Shown: piece after piece, positions 15,471-24,096 of the stretch
How positions within the stretch are numbered: position 1 is the stretch's first letter
How the letters are laid out: every line of letters starts with the position of its first letter
NCBI GenBank assembly: GCA_965200925.1
Contig: OZ241738.1
Location: 2,170,001 to 2,234,000 of the forward strand
Direction of reading: 5' to 3'
Origin: WTGU01 sp965200925
GTDB lineage: Bacteria > Pseudomonadota > Alphaproteobacteria > UBA828
Length of the DNA stretch: 64,000 nucleotides
The notes under the pieces: model-generated
What the model was told of the DNA's origin: nothing
Databases searched by the model: none
What the model saw: only the letters and a program-made list of their open reading frames with translations
Program-made: the position numbers and the translations under genes

Positions 15471-16490
15471 GTGGAATTCGCCGTCACCTTCCGCGGCGAC
15501 ATCGACAGGCGGCGCGTCGTCGCCCTCTGCCGGCAGGCCGAGGCCGCCGGCTTCGACTACGCCTGGTTCTTCGACAGCCACGTGCTGTGGCGCGACCTCT
15601 ACCCGCAGATGGCGGTCGCCATCGAGCACACCGAGCGGCTTCGTTTCGGCCCCTGCGTGACCAACCCCGTGATCCGCGACTGGTCAGTCGCGGGCAGCCT
15701 GTTCGCCGCCATGGCGGTGCAGTCGGACGGGCGCTTCGACATGGGCGCGGGCCGCGGCGACAGCTCCGTGCGGGTGATCGGCAAGCGCCCGGCGACGGTG
15801 GCCCGCCTCGAGGCATTCTGCCGCGCGATGAAGGCGATGGTGCGGGGCGAGGAAGTCCGCTACGCCGGGGTGCCGGCGCCGGTGCGCTTCGACTGGACCG
15901 GCGGCTACGAGATGCCCGTGTGGGTCGCGGCCTACGGGCCGCGGGCGCTCGCGGCCGCCGGCCGCGTCGGCGACGGCCTGATCGCGCAACTCGCGGACCC
16001 CGGCCTCTGCCGGTGGATGGGCGCGCAGGCGCGGGAGGCCGGCGGCACGGCGGGACGCGACATGGCGGGCTACCGCGTCATGTCGTGCGCGCCGGTCTGG
16101 GTCGGCGACCGGGAAACGGGAATCGCGCGGACCAAGTGGTATCCCGCCCTGGTCGGCAACCACGTGGCCGACATCGTCAAGCACCACGGCGTGGACGGCG
16201 GCCTCGTGCCGCGGAGCTTGACCGCCTACATCGAGGGGCGCGCCGGAGTCGGCGCCGACGAGGGGTACGACTACAGCCGGCACACGGCCGGCGATTCGGA
16301 CAACAGCGCCTATGTGAGCCCCGAGATCACCGAGGACTTCTGCGTGGTCGGCCCGGCCGCCGCGCATGTCGAGAAGATCCGGGCGCTCGCGGCCGCCGGC
16401 GTCACCCAGTTCAACATCTATCTCGCGAACGGCGGCGAGGAGCGGATCGTCGCGGCCTACGCCGACGAGGTGATCCCGCATTTCCGGTAG
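15471..16490 (+). CDS. LLM-class oxidoreductase, probably F420-dependent
   Basis: A 339-residue TIM-barrel flavin/F420 enzyme of the luciferase-like family. Visible are FRGDIDRRRVVALCRQAEAAGFDYAWFFD, IEHTERLRFGPCVTNP, DMGAGRGDSSVRVIGKRP and PVWVAAYGPRALAAAGRVGDG. The overall form matches the subgroup I remember as CPS_4043-like. GTG 15471 is the start, four bases after npdG, in one operon. The substrate is unknown. Confidence 0.78.
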   Translation: MEFAVTFRGDIDRRRVVALCRQAEAAGFDYAWFFDSHVLWRDLYPQMAVAIEHTERLRFGPCVTNPVIRDWSVAGSLFAAMAVQSDGRFDMGAGRGDSSVRVIGKRPATVARLEAFCRAMKAMVRGEEVRYAGVPAPVRFDWTGGYEMPVWVAAYGPRALAAAGRVGDGLIAQLADPGLCRWMGAQAREAGGTAGRDMAGYRVMSCAPVWVGDRETGIARTKWYPALVGNHVADIVKHHGVDGGLVPRSLTAYIEGRAGVGADEGYDYSRHTAGDSDNSAYVSPEITEDFCVVGPAAAHVEKIRALAAAGVTQFNIYLANGGEERIVAAYADEVIPHFR

Positions 16491-16507
16491 GCGTCGAGCC
16501 ACGCCGG

Positions 16508-17860
16508 TCAGTGAATCTCGATGTATTCCTCGCGCTCCCACGCGGTGACGTGGGCGTTGAAGCGGGCAAGCTCGGCGCGCTTGACCGTGGTGAAGACCGA
16601 GACGAACTCCTCGCCCAGCATCTCCACCACCGCCCGGTCAGCCTCCAGCGCGGCGAGCGCCGCCTCGAGGGTGGCCGGAAAGGGCGGATGGCTCGGATCG
16701 TCTTCGCTGGGCCCTGCGGACTGCGCCGCCAGGGGGCGCTTCTCCGCCAGGCCCAGGAGCCCGCAGGCGAGGGTGCCGGCAGCGCAGAGATAGGGATTGC
16801 TAATGGCCGAGGCGGCGCGCATCTCCACGTGCATCCCCGGCGTCCCCGGCCGCTTGATGCGCACCATCGCGCTCCGGTCCTCCTCACCCCAACTGACGTT
16901 GGAGGGCGCGAAGGTGTGGGGCTTGAGGCGGCGGTAGCAATTCGGGGTCGGGTTGAAGAGCGCCATGCAGGCGGCACCGTGGTCGATGATGCCCTGCACG
17001 AAATGCCTGAGCGTGGGCGTCAGTGCCTTCGCATCGTCCGGGTCGTAGAAGGCGTTCCGCCCGCTCTCCTCGTCGATCAGGCTGATGTGGTAGTGGCAGC
17101 CGGAACCCGCCATTCCCGCCGCCGGCTTGGCCATGAAGGTGGCGACGTGGCCGGCGTGCTGGACGATCTCCTTGACCGCGTTCTTGAAGGTGAAGCCGTT
17201 GTCGATTCCGGCGATTCCGCCCACATGGCCATAGACCAGCTCGTACTGGGACGGCGCGTATTCGGCGTTCGCCGTGAGGATCGGGATGCCCGCCGCGCGC
17301 AGGCCGTCGACGACCGCGCGGATCGCCGGGACCTGTTCGTTGCGCAGGTTGTTGAAAATGTGGACGCCGCCGAAGAGCGGCTGGTGGGTCTCCCGATCGA
17401 GCACGTAAAACTCGTATTCGTGGGCACTCTCAATCCCGAAACCGAGCGCCGCCACCTTGTCGATCAGGACACGCGCGACATGGCGCGGCGCGGCGCCAAG
17501 CGGCGCGCCGTCTTCCCATTCGGTGTCGCAGATGACCTTCGCCGTCCGGTCGAGCCAAGGCACTGGCGCCAGGGTCGACAGGTCGGGCCGCAAGGTCTGG
17601 TCCTTGTATCTGACCTCCTCGTTGTAGTGCGAGCCCGGGATGACGTTGGACGCCGTATCGAAGGCGACGATGCCGGCATACATGTTCAAGCCCGCGCGCG
17701 CAGTCTCGGCGAACCGCTCCACCGGCACCTGCTTGGAGCGCGCCGAGCCGTGCATGTCCGGCAATTCGAAACGGACGTGCTGCGCGCCATCCCGCTCCAG
17801 TGCCGCGAGCGCCTTTTCCACCGGATCGCGGGCGGCGCCCCGCGTTGCGTCCTGGGCCAC
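16508..17860 (-). CDS. Glutamine synthetase family protein
   Basis: ATP-dependent glutamate-amine ligase fold, 450 residues. The beta-grasp region reads FELPDMHGSARSKQVP; the catalytic domain shows SAHEYEFYVL, NAEYAPSQYEL, GSGCHYHISL, NPTPNCYRRL and MVRIKRPGTPGMHVEMR. It lacks the adenylylation Tyr motif of GlnA, and the divergent N-terminus fits GlnT-like or gamma-glutamylamine synthetase-type relatives rather than the main GS. GTG 17860 is preceded by GGAGAGGAGA; upstream codons are open but have no sense as protein. It is divergent from the CoxS-like gene across a 169-base region with a strong hairpin. Confidence 0.83.
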   Translation of the reverse strand: MAQDATRGAARDPVEKALAALERDGAQHVRFELPDMHGSARSKQVPVERFAETARAGLNMYAGIVAFDTASNVIPGSHYNEEVRYKDQTLRPDLSTLAPVPWLDRTAKVICDTEWEDGAPLGAAPRHVARVLIDKVAALGFGIESAHEYEFYVLDRETHQPLFGGVHIFNNLRNEQVPAIRAVVDGLRAAGIPILTANAEYAPSQYELVYGHVGGIAGIDNGFTFKNAVKEIVQHAGHVATFMAKPAAGMAGSGCHYHISLIDEESGRNAFYDPDDAKALTPTLRHFVQGIIDHGAACMALFNPTPNCYRRLKPHTFAPSNVSWGEEDRSAMVRIKRPGTPGMHVEMRAASAISNPYLCAAGTLACGLLGLAEKRPLAAQSAGPSEDDPSHPPFPATLEAALAALEADRAVVEMLGEEFVSVFTTVKRAELARFNAHVTAWEREEYIEIH

Positions 17861-17928
17861 AGCCGTCTCCTCTCCCGATGCCTCCGCCCGCACGATGCGG
17901 CCCGCACCCGGCGAGTCAAGGCCCACAG

Positions 17929-17973
17929 GCCCGCGCCCGCCGCCACAAACGCTTTGTCGCGGCGGGCGCGGGC
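17929..17973. repeat. Perfect 15-bp inverted repeat with inner stem between divergent genes
   Basis: GCCCGCGCCCGCCGC (17929-17943) is the exact reverse complement of 17959-17973. Inside, ACAAA and TTTGT (17945-17957) form a second 5-bp stem on a three-base loop CGC, so the whole can fold into one long hairpin. It lies upstream of both flanking genes, so it is not a terminator for either coding region; an operator, a REP-like element or a leader hairpin are options. Confidence 0.7.
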
Positions 17974-18029
17974 GGGTATGCTGCGCATCGTGGCGGCGTG
18001 AGGCCGCCGGCGTCACGGGAGGATGAAGC

Positions 18030-18518
<489 letters not shown>

Positions 18519-18613
18519 GAGGATGGAGGCAAGCGTCCGGCGGGTTCGCCGACCCGTGCATGGCGGGCGCCGAGTGGTGTAGAGTGGCGGGGAGCGCCCG
18601 CGTCTGGCGCGGC

Positions 18614-18620
18614 AGGAGGT
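18614..18620 (+). promoter_or_regulatory. Strong ribosome binding site that fixes the aorA start
   Basis: AGGAGGT ends seven bases before GTG 18628. The in-frame GTG at 18619 overlaps this site itself, so 18628 is the better start. Confidence 0.7.
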
Positions 18621-18627
18621 GACGATC

Positions 18628-19107
18628 GTGCTGAAATCACTCCATATCGATCCGGGCAAGTGCACCGGGTGCCTGCAATGCGAGCTGGCCTGCTCTTACG
18701 AGAACGAGGGCGTGTTCAACCCGGCCAAGTCCCGCATCAAGGTCTTCAACTTCCACGACCAGGGGCGCATGGTGCCCTATACCTGCACCCAGTGCGACGA
18801 GGCGTGGTGCATGCAGGCCTGCCCGGTCGACGCGATCACGCTGGACGCCGAAACCGGGGCCAAGGTGGTCTCCGATTCGCTCTGCGTCGGCTGCAAGGTC
18901 TGCACCATCGCCTGCCCCTTCGGGACGGTGAACTACAACGCCTCCACCGGCAAAGTGATCAAATGCGATCTCTGTGGCGGCGATCCGGAGTGCGCCAAGG
19001 CGTGCCCCACCCAGGCGATCACCTATGTCGACGCCAACTGGACGGGCCTCGACAGGATGCGCCAGTGGGCCGCCAAGACCGACGCCGGCGCGCAGGCCGA
19101 GGCATAG
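18628..19107 (+). CDS. aorA: Four-cluster [4Fe-4S] ferredoxin-like subunit of aldehyde oxidoreductase
   Basis: A 159-residue iron-sulfur protein related to the electron-transfer subunits of AOR and DMSO-reductase families. Four cysteine groups are seen in order: CTGCLQCELAC, CTQCDEAWCMQACP, CVGCKVCTIACP and CDLCGGDPECAKACP, sixteen cysteines in all, enough for four [4Fe-4S] clusters. It lies 13 bases before the large tungsten subunit, matching AorA of the AorABC aldehyde oxidoreductase of Aromatoleum aromaticum as I recall that operon. It should pass electrons between the tungsten subunit and the FAD subunit. Confidence 0.85.
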   Translation: MLKSLHIDPGKCTGCLQCELACSYENEGVFNPAKSRIKVFNFHDQGRMVPYTCTQCDEAWCMQACPVDAITLDAETGAKVVSDSLCVGCKVCTIACPFGTVNYNASTGKVIKCDLCGGDPECAKACPTQAITYVDANWTGLDRMRQWAAKTDAGAQAEA

Positions 19108-19120
19108 GGAGGGCTCGATC

Positions 19121-20965
19121 ATGGCATGGGCGAGAAATCTGCTGCGGGTGAACCTGACCGAGGGCACCTGCAAGAACGAGCCGCTGAACATGGAGTGGGC
19201 GCAGAAATATCTGGGCCAGCGGGGGCTCGCCACCAAATACCTGGTCGAGGAGACCGACCCCAAGGTCGATCCTCTGGCCCCTGAGAACAAGCTGATCATG
19301 GCCACCGGCCCACTGACCGGCACTTGCGCCTCCACGGCCGGGCGCTACTCGGTGGTGACCAAGGGAGCGCTCACCGGCGCCATCGCCTGCTCCAACTCCG
19401 GCGGCTTCTTCGGCAACGAAATGAAGAACGCCGGCTACGACATGATCGTCTTCGAGGGCCGGTCCCCGAACCCCGTCTATCTCCTCGTGGAGAACGAGAA
19501 CGCGCGCCTGCTCGACGCCGGCGACTTCTGGGGCAAATCCGTCTGGGACACCGAGGAGGGAATCAAGGCCAAGCATCAGGACCCGCTGATCCGCGTCGCC
19601 TCGATCGGCGTCGCCGGCGAGCAGGGCGTCAAATATGCCTGCATCGTCAACGACATGCACCGGGCCGCCGGACGTTCCGGCGTGGGCACGGTGATGGGAT
19701 CGAAGAACCTCAAGGCGGTGGCCATCCGCGGCACGCTCGGGGTTTCCGTGGACGATCTCGGGCGCTTCATGCAGGCCACCGCCGACGGCAAGAAGGTGCT
19801 TGCGGAGAACGCCGTCACCGGCCAGGGCCTGCCGACCTTCGGCACGCAGGTGTTGATGAATGTGATCAACGAGGTCGGCGCCCTGCCGACGCGCAACCAT
19901 CGGGACGTGCAGTTCGACGGCGCCAAGAACATCTCGGCGGAGGCGATGGCGGAGCCGCGCAAGGACGGCAAGCCGAACCTCGTGACCAACGCCGCCTGCT
20001 TCGGTTGCACCATCGGCTGCGGGCGCATTTCGACGGTCGAACGCAGCCACTACACGGTGGCCGAGCGGCCGCAATACCAGATCGCCTCCGGCGGCCTCGA
20101 ATACGAAGCCGCCTGGGCGCTCGGCGCGGCGACCGGCGTGGACGACCTCGACGCGCTTACCTTCGCCAACTTCATCTGCAACGAGCAGGGCCTCGACCCG
20201 ATCTCCTTCGGCGCCACCGTCGGCGCGGCGATGGAGCTCTACGAGGAAAACACCATCGGCGACAAGGAGACCGGCGGCCTCGAGGTCCGCTTCGGCTCCG
20301 CCAAAGCGCTGACGAAACTCGCGGAGCTGACGGGCAAGGGCGAGGGCTTCGGCGCCGAGATCGGCTTGGGCTCCAAGCGGCTGTGCGAGAAATACGGCAA
20401 GCCCGAGCTCTCGATGTCGGTCAAGGGGCAGGAATTCCCGGCCTACGATTCGCGCGGCATCCAGGGCATGGGCCTTGCCTACGCCACGGCCAACCGGGGT
20501 GCTTGCCACCTGCGGGCCTACACCGTCTCCTCCGAGATCCTGGGCGTCCCGGAGAAGACGGACCCGCATGTGACCGAGGGTAAGGCCGGCTTGGTCAAGG
20601 CGTTCCAGGACGCCACCTCGGCGGTCGATTCCTCGGGCCTCTGCGTGTTTACTACCTTCGCTTGGTCGCTTGACGACATCGCGCCGCAGATCGACGCGGC
20701 CTGCGAGGGCGAGTGGACGACGGAACGGCTCCTCGAAGTCGGCGAGCGCGTCTGGAACCTCGAACGGCAGTACAATCTGGCCGCCGGCTTCACCGGCAAG
20801 GACGACACCCTGCCAGCGCGCCTCCTGAAGGACGCCGCGAAGACCGGCCCCGCCGAGGGCCTGACCAACGGCCTCGGCAAGATGCTGCCGGAATATTACG
20901 AGGTGCGCGGTTGGACCGGCGACGGCGTGCCGAGCAACCAGACCGTGGAGCGGCTCGCGCTTTAG
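19121..20965 (+). CDS. aorB: Tungsten-containing aldehyde:ferredoxin oxidoreductase, large subunit
   Basis: Oxidises aldehydes to acids at a tungsten bis-pyranopterin site; some members also reduce acids. The 614-residue protein is full length for the AOR family. Cluster ligands: Cys293, Cys296, Cys300 (ACFGCTIGCGR) and Cys508 (SSGLCVF). Other signatures are ATGPLTGT, GRYSVVTKG, NSGGFFGNEMKNAGYD, AAGRSGVGTVMGSKNLKA and YDSRGIQGMGLAYATANRG in the pterin-binding region. Start ATG 19121 after GGGAGGG. Flanked by FeS and FAD subunit genes, it fits a soluble NAD(P)-linked AorABC complex. A tungstate importer is encoded 4 kb downstream. Confidence 0.93.
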   Translation: MAWARNLLRVNLTEGTCKNEPLNMEWAQKYLGQRGLATKYLVEETDPKVDPLAPENKLIMATGPLTGTCASTAGRYSVVTKGALTGAIACSNSGGFFGNEMKNAGYDMIVFEGRSPNPVYLLVENENARLLDAGDFWGKSVWDTEEGIKAKHQDPLIRVASIGVAGEQGVKYACIVNDMHRAAGRSGVGTVMGSKNLKAVAIRGTLGVSVDDLGRFMQATADGKKVLAENAVTGQGLPTFGTQVLMNVINEVGALPTRNHRDVQFDGAKNISAEAMAEPRKDGKPNLVTNAACFGCTIGCGRISTVERSHYTVAERPQYQIASGGLEYEAAWALGAATGVDDLDALTFANFICNEQGLDPISFGATVGAAMELYEENTIGDKETGGLEVRFGSAKALTKLAELTGKGEGFGAEIGLGSKRLCEKYGKPELSMSVKGQEFPAYDSRGIQGMGLAYATANRGACHLRAYTVSSEILGVPEKTDPHVTEGKAGLVKAFQDATSAVDSSGLCVFTTFAWSLDDIAPQIDAACEGEWTTERLLEVGERVWNLERQYNLAAGFTGKDDTLPARLLKDAAKTGPAEGLTNGLGKMLPEYYEVRGWTGDGVPSNQTVERLAL

Positions 20966-21024
20966 GCCGGGCCGCCCCGCCGCCGCGCCGGGAGGGCGGC
21001 GCGGCGAACCGAGCGGGAGCCGCC

Positions 21025-22272
21025 ATGCAGCACGTCATCGTTGGCGCCGGGCCGGCCGGCGTGGTCGCGGCTGAGACCTTGCGCAAGGGGGACCGGTCCG
21101 CGGAAATCCTCCTGATCGGCGACGAGCCGGAGCCGCCCTATTCGCGGATGGCGATCCCTTACGTCCTCGACGGTTCGATCGAGGCGGGCGGGACCCACCT
21201 TCGCAAGGCGGAAGGCCACTACGACCGCCTCGGCATCCGCTACCGGCAGGGGCGCGCCGAGTCCGTCGCCGCGGCGGACGGCGCGCTGGTCCTGGAGGGC
21301 GGCGAGAAGGTTGCCTACGATCGCCTCCTCGTTGCCACCGGTGCGGCGCCGCTGAAGCCGCCGATCCCGGGCCTCGACTCGCCGGGCGTCCACAATTGCT
21401 GGACGCTGGCGGATTGCCGCGCGATCGAGGAACGCGCCACGCGCGAGTCGAACGTCGTGCTGATCGGCGCTGGCTTCATCGGCTGCATCATCATGGAGGC
21501 CCTCGCCAAGCGCTGCGGCAGGCTCACCGTGGTGGAGATGGAAGACCGCATGGTCTCGCGCATGATGGACGCGACCGCTGGCGGCATGTTGCGGCGCTGG
21601 TGCGAGGCCAGGAACATCCGGGTGCTGACCTCGACGCGGGTCGCCCGCATCGAATCCGCCGACGGTGGAGCGGGCGACAAGGCGGTCGTGCTCGACGGCG
21701 GCGAGAGGCTCGACGCCCATCTCGTCGTGCTGGCCGTGGGCGTCGCGCCCAACACCGGCTTCCTCGAAGGCAGCGGAGTCGAGACCGACCACGGCGTGCT
21801 CGTGGATGCGCATATGCGCTCCAACGTGGCCCATGTCTTCGCCGCGGGCGACGTGGCCCAGGGCCCCGATTTCTCGACCGGCGGCTACTCGGTGCACGCC
21901 ATCCAGCCGACCGCCGCCGAGCACGGTCGGGTGGCGGCACTCAACATGCTGGGCAAGGAAGCCCGCTACAAGGGCAGCCTCAACATGAACGTGCTCGCCA
22001 CGGTCGGTCTGATCTCGAGCTCCTTCGGCAGCTGGGAGGGGGTGGCCGGCGGCGAAACGGGCAGGGCGGTGGATGAGGACGCCTTCAAGTATCTCCGGCT
22101 CGAATTCGACGGCGACCGTCTAGTCGGCGCGCTCGGTATCGGCTTGACGGACCATGTGGGCGTGATCCGCGGCCTGATCCAGGCCAGGACGGCGCTGGCC
22201 GACTGGAAAGCCAGGCTGCTGGAAAACCCGCACCGCGTGATGGAGGCCTACGTCGCCCACAGCCAAGCGTGA
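21025..22272 (+). CDS. aorC: FAD-dependent NAD(P)H oxidoreductase subunit of AOR complex
   Basis: A 415-residue pyridine nucleotide-disulfide oxidoreductase-type flavoprotein lacking a redox disulfide. FAD motif HVIVGAGPAGVVAAE at the N-terminus, ATGAAPLKPPIPG, second dinucleotide motif VVLIGAGFIGCIIME near 148, and VFAAGDVAQGPDF. It lies 59 bases after aorB. By analogy with AorC of A. aromaticum it would transfer electrons to NAD(P). The aldehyde substrate and pyridine nucleotide preference cannot be read from sequence. Confidence 0.85.
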   Translation: MQHVIVGAGPAGVVAAETLRKGDRSAEILLIGDEPEPPYSRMAIPYVLDGSIEAGGTHLRKAEGHYDRLGIRYRQGRAESVAAADGALVLEGGEKVAYDRLLVATGAAPLKPPIPGLDSPGVHNCWTLADCRAIEERATRESNVVLIGAGFIGCIIMEALAKRCGRLTVVEMEDRMVSRMMDATAGGMLRRWCEARNIRVLTSTRVARIESADGGAGDKAVVLDGGERLDAHLVVLAVGVAPNTGFLEGSGVETDHGVLVDAHMRSNVAHVFAAGDVAQGPDFSTGGYSVHAIQPTAAEHGRVAALNMLGKEARYKGSLNMNVLATVGLISSSFGSWEGVAGGETGRAVDEDAFKYLRLEFDGDRLVGALGIGLTDHVGVIRGLIQARTALADWKARLLENPHRVMEAYVAHSQA

Positions 22273-22286
22273 GCGGCGCCGGCGCC

Positions 22287-22538
22287 ATGAAGGTGACCGT
22301 CAAACTCTACGCCCTGCTGAGCGACTACCTGCCCGCCGGGGCGGTGGACAACCAGATTGAACTCGACCTGCCTGAGGGCACGACGCCGGAAGACGTCTTC
22401 ATGCGCTTCAACCTGCCGCGCCAATACTGCTCCATCGTGCTGGTGAACGGCCTCTACGTCGAGCCGAGCGAGCGCGGCGGCCACGCCCTGCGGGAGAACG
22501 ACACCCTCGCCGTCTGGCCCCCCGTGGCCGGCGGTTAG
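22287..22538 (+). CDS. aorD: MoaD/ThiS family sulfur-carrier protein
   Basis: An 83-residue ubiquitin-like protein starting MKVTVKLYALLSDYLP and ending in the Gly-Gly needed for thiocarboxylation (PPVAGG). MoaD proteins donate sulfur for pterin dithiolene in Mo/W cofactor synthesis; a dedicated copy accompanies AOR operons (AorD). GTG 22269 in the same frame overlaps the aorC stop and would add six residues; neither start has a strong binding site, so the start is uncertain. No MoeA-like gene (AorE) follows. Confidence 0.82.
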   Translation: MKVTVKLYALLSDYLPAGAVDNQIELDLPEGTTPEDVFMRFNLPRQYCSIVLVNGLYVEPSERGGHALRENDTLAVWPPVAGG

Positions 22539-22562
22539 CCCGCGCCGGAAGGCCACCCGCCC

Positions 22563-22850
22563 ATGCCGGAAACGGTGGTTTTCCGGAAGGAGATGGCGAT
22601 CACCCATCGCGATTTCCTGCGCCTTCTGCGCCGGGCACTCGGGGGGCGGGAACTCGCCTCACGCGACGGCGCCGTCACCCTCGACGAGGGCGGCCGCACC
22701 CTCGAAATCACGCTCTCGCCGGAGTCCGAGCGGCGGATCGGCGTGCTCGCGCTCCCGGTGACCGAGGTGCGGTTCCGCTATACCGGCTACGCTGACCCCG
22801 CGCGGCATCTCGCACGGCTGGAACGCTCCTTCCAGCGGGGCGGGGGATAA
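22563..22850 (+). CDS. Small conserved-looking protein at the end of the aor operon, function unknown
   Basis: A 95-residue acidic/basic soluble protein with no signal peptide or cysteine. Pattern: FRKEMAITHRDFLRLLRRAL, DGAVTLDEGGRTLEITLSPE, IGVLALPVTEVRFRYTGY and a short C-terminal helix. ATG 22563 is 24 bases after the MoaD-like gene in the same direction, with normal codon use. Context suggests a role in AOR assembly or cofactor insertion, but there is no sequence proof. Confidence 0.65.
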   Translation: MPETVVFRKEMAITHRDFLRLLRRALGGRELASRDGAVTLDEGGRTLEITLSPESERRIGVLALPVTEVRFRYTGYADPARHLARLERSFQRGGG

Positions 22851-23175
22851 CCGCCTCCGAGACTCCCGGCACCGGACGAACGATTCCTTATCGGGGACGT
22901 TCGCGCGTGCGAACGACCGCCCATCGCGCGACGCCGCCGCGTGCTGGATCCGCCCGTCCGCAGGATCAAGGGCCGCGGCGCTAAATTCTGGACCCGCTCG
23001 ACGGCGAGGTGGCCGCCCCGTGTGCGGGTCGTTTTCTCTACCGGCTTCTGGAGCCGCCGTAGGAATCGGTGCATAGTCCACAGAGGCCGTCGCCGCTTTG
23101 CACGGAACGAGCGCCGGTGGCTTCAAACGACTCTGGAGATAAGGCGTCATCGCCGATCCGTCATCAGGCGTTCCC
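22851..23175. other. 325-base intergenic region with a short palindrome
   Basis: Between the aor operon and a restriction-modification system. It contains CGTTCGC-GCGT-GCGAACG (22898-22915), a 7-bp stem on a 4-base loop, which could end the aor transcript or bind a regulator such as a restriction-modification controller protein; no controller gene was found. No credible coding sequence was seen. The right half is the likely promoter area for the methylase. Confidence 0.5.
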
Positions 23176-24096
23176 ATGTACGATCCGCGCGGCCGGGAGG
23201 AGGCTTCCTGGCTTCACCCGGGATCACCCACGCCGGCTGGCTATCTTCGCATCGACGGAAACGCCGGCCCGCTTCGCGCCCCGCTCGAACGATCGGTCCT
23301 CCTATGCGGAAAGGCCGACGACGCGCTCGACCTGCTCCCGGACGCTTCCGTGCAGACCGTGGTGACGTCGCCCCCCTATTGGTCACTACGGGATTACGAC
23401 GTAGACGCGCAGATCGGCCGCGACGAATCCCTGGCGGATTACGTTTCCGGCATCGCGGCCACGTTCGAGAAGATAAAGCGCGTCCTCGCGGACGATGGGA
23501 CGGTGTGGTTGAACGTCGGGGATTCCTACACGTCGGGGAACCGCCGCTACCGCGCGCCGGACCGCAAGAACCGGGCGCGGGCCATGGCCATCCGCCCGCC
23601 GACGCCGGACGGGCTCAAGCCCAAGGACCTGATCGGCGTTCCCTGGCGGCTGGCCTTCGCTCTCCAGGAAGCGGGGTGGTGGCTGCGCGCGGAGGTGATC
23701 TGGCACAAGCCGAACGCGCATCCGGAGTCGGTCCGCGACCGCCCGACGAAGGCGCACGAGACGGTCTTCCTGTTCTCGAAGAACCAGGACTATTACTACG
23801 ACATCGACGCCGTGCGCGGCCCGAACGGCCGACGGTTGCGCACGGTATGGGACATCGTCACCGAACCGCTCGATCGAGCGAACGGGCGCGCCGACGACCA
23901 TCCGGCGATGATGCCGATGACGCTCGCGTGCCGTTGCGTGGCGACCGCCTGCCGGGAAGGCGATACCGTTCTGGACCCTTACGCCGGCGCGGGGACGACG
24001 CTTCTCGCCGCCCGCGATCTGGGCAGGCGGTGGGTCGGCATCGAGTTGAAGCCAGCGTTCGTTGACCTGATCGAACGGCGGCTCCGGGAAGCGTGA
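23176..24096 (+). CDS. Type II DNA methyltransferase, beta class, probably N4-cytosine
   Basis: A 306-residue SAM-dependent methylase. Motif IV TSPPYW (64-69) precedes motif I DPYAGAGTT (267-275), the beta arrangement; the SPPY form of motif IV is usual for N4-cytosine methylation. ADDGTVWLNVGDSY, DLIGVPWRLAFALQ, WWLRAEVIWHKPN and KAHETVFLFSK are shared with CfrBI/XcyI-like methylases. The target sequence is unknown. Its TGA overlaps the GTG of the endonuclease gene, a classic coupled pair. It would protect host DNA even though the partner endonuclease looks broken. Confidence 0.85.
   Translation: MYDPRGREEASWLHPGSPTPAGYLRIDGNAGPLRAPLERSVLLCGKADDALDLLPDASVQTVVTSPPYWSLRDYDVDAQIGRDESLADYVSGIAATFEKIKRVLADDGTVWLNVGDSYTSGNRRYRAPDRKNRARAMAIRPPTPDGLKPKDLIGVPWRLAFALQEAGWWLRAEVIWHKPNAHPESVRDRPTKAHETVFLFSKNQDYYYDIDAVRGPNGRRLRTVWDIVTEPLDRANGRADDHPAMMPMTLACRCVATACREGDTVLDPYAGAGTTLLAARDLGRRWVGIELKPAFVDLIERRLREA

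Noticed and set aside
15587..18001. An 804-codon open frame on the plus strand over the LLM and glutamine synthetase genes
   Set aside because: It crosses a real gene in another frame and then runs antisense to the glutamine synthetase gene; composition is that of a shadow.
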